Of a stretch of 7,604 nt of DNA, positions 6,944-7,604 are shown in pieces. The position numbers and the translations under genes were made by a program. The notes under the pieces were generated by a model. The model was not told where the DNA came from. It saw nothing but the letters and a program-made list of their open reading frames with translations, and ran no database searches. Each line of letters opens with the position of its first letter. Position 1 is the stretch's first letter. Source of the DNA: Crocinitomicaceae bacterium (lineage in GTDB: Bacteria; Bacteroidota; Bacteroidia; Flavobacteriales_G; Salibacteraceae); the NCBI GenBank assembly GCA_018623405.1, contig JAAZVO010000121.1:1-7604 (forward strand). The letters are read 5' to 3'.

Positions 6944-7604
6944 GAAGGGTTTTAATAATAGCAGAGGCAGGAGTAAACCATAATGGAAGTCTTGAAAATG
7001 CAAAAAAGTTAATAGATGCTGCTGCAGAAGCGGGAGTTGATTTTGTTAAGTTTCAAACCTTTAAAACAGAAAATCTCGTATCCAAAAAGGCTCAAAAAGC
7101 CGATTATCAAAAGCAAAATACCGGAAACGAAACAGAATCTCAGTTTGAGATGCTTAAGAAATTAGAGCTTGATGTTCATACTCATCAACTTTTAATGGAG
7201 CACTGTGATAAAAAAGGAGTTAAGTTTCTTTCTACCGCATTTGATCATGATAGCATATCACTTTTAACCGATCTTGGAATTCCATTTTTTAAGATTCCGT
7301 CAGGTGAACTCACCAATAAACCTCATTTAGAAGCTATCGCCAAAACTGAATTGCCTGTAATCGTATCAACAGGCATGGCAAATTTAGAAGAGGTAAAAGC
7401 CACAGTAAATGTTTTTCGAGAAGCAGGGTATTCAAATAACAATATTAAAGTTCTTCATTGCAACACGGAATATCCCACACCTATGGAAGATGTGAACTTA
7501 AATGCCATGCTCACGATAAAAAATGAGTTAGGCGTTGAGCTAGGATATTCAGATCATACCTTAGGAATTGAAATTCCGATAGCTGCCGTAACCATGGGAG
7601 CTAC
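6940..7604 (+). CDS. legI: NeuB-family nonulosonic acid synthase, probable LegI, truncated by window end
   Basis: The first 221 codons of a PEP-condensing synthase that joins a six-carbon N-acetylated amino sugar to phosphoenolpyruvate, giving a nine-carbon acid; with these neighbours the product should be N,N'-diacetyllegionaminate or a close relative. Typical NeuB landmarks are IAEAGVNHNG (residues 7-16), VDFVKFQTFK (33-42), FLSTAFDHDS (96-105), FKIPSGELTN (117-126), IVSTGMANLEE (141-151), LHCNTEYPTP (172-181) and GYSDHTLG (202-209), whose His belongs to the metal-binding region of the family. The missing part should hold the rest of the TIM barrel and the C-terminal SAF (antifreeze-like) domain, since family members are about 330-350 residues. 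The ATG overlaps the previous stop by four bases. It could be annotated as neuB; the legionaminate specificity is inferred from LegB and LegC alongside. Confidence 0.9.
   Translation, partial: MRRVLIIAEAGVNHNGSLENAKKLIDAAAEAGVDFVKFQTFKTENLVSKKAQKADYQKQNTGNETESQFEMLKKLELDVHTHQLLMEHCDKKGVKFLSTAFDHDSISLLTDLGIPFFKIPSGELTNKPHLEAIAKTELPVIVSTGMANLEEVKATVNVFREAGYSNNNIKVLHCNTEYPTPMEDVNLNAMLTIKNELGVELGYSDHTLGIEIPIAAVTMGA

Overview
The window looks like a piece of a Bacteroidota chromosome (Flavobacteriia or Cytophagia type). The DNA is AT-rich, one gene encodes a large secreted protein with the C-terminal sorting domain of the type IX secretion system (T9SS), and the only promoter-like boxes fit the Bacteroidota TAnnTTTG consensus, with no clear Shine-Dalgarno sequences. 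No RNA gene, CRISPR array, insertion sequence or origin was seen.

The left half (1-3814) lies on the minus strand. A complete gene (3814-944) encodes a 956-residue surface or secreted protein: signal peptide, repetitive beta-rich N-terminal half, a SprB-like repeat, a PKD domain and a T9SS sorting tail. Three bases downstream begins a second gene for a related secreted beta-helix-type protein (940 to beyond position 1). Its 5' part is broken by two in-frame stop codons and one frameshift, so it is called a pseudogene, running off the window. A 155-base gap (3815-3969) separates these genes from the divergent right half.

The right half (about 3970-7604) is a tightly overlapping plus-strand operon for a nonulosonic (sialic-acid-like) sugar, most likely a legionaminic acid derivative: a nucleotide-sugar 4,6-dehydratase (legB type), a PLP aminotransferase (legC), a NeuD/PglD-type acetyltransferase (legH role) and the first 221 codons of a NeuB-family synthase (legI). 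Together they would make a 4-keto-6-deoxy sugar, aminate it at C4, acetylate it and, after a hydrolysing 2-epimerase not seen here, condense it with phosphoenolpyruvate to a nine-carbon acid. CMP activation and transfer genes would be expected beyond position 7604.

The main oddities are the dehydratase reading frame, which has no ATG, GTG or TTG before its NAD-binding motif, and the disrupted second surface-protein gene. No clearly new biological system is visible; the genes belong to known families.
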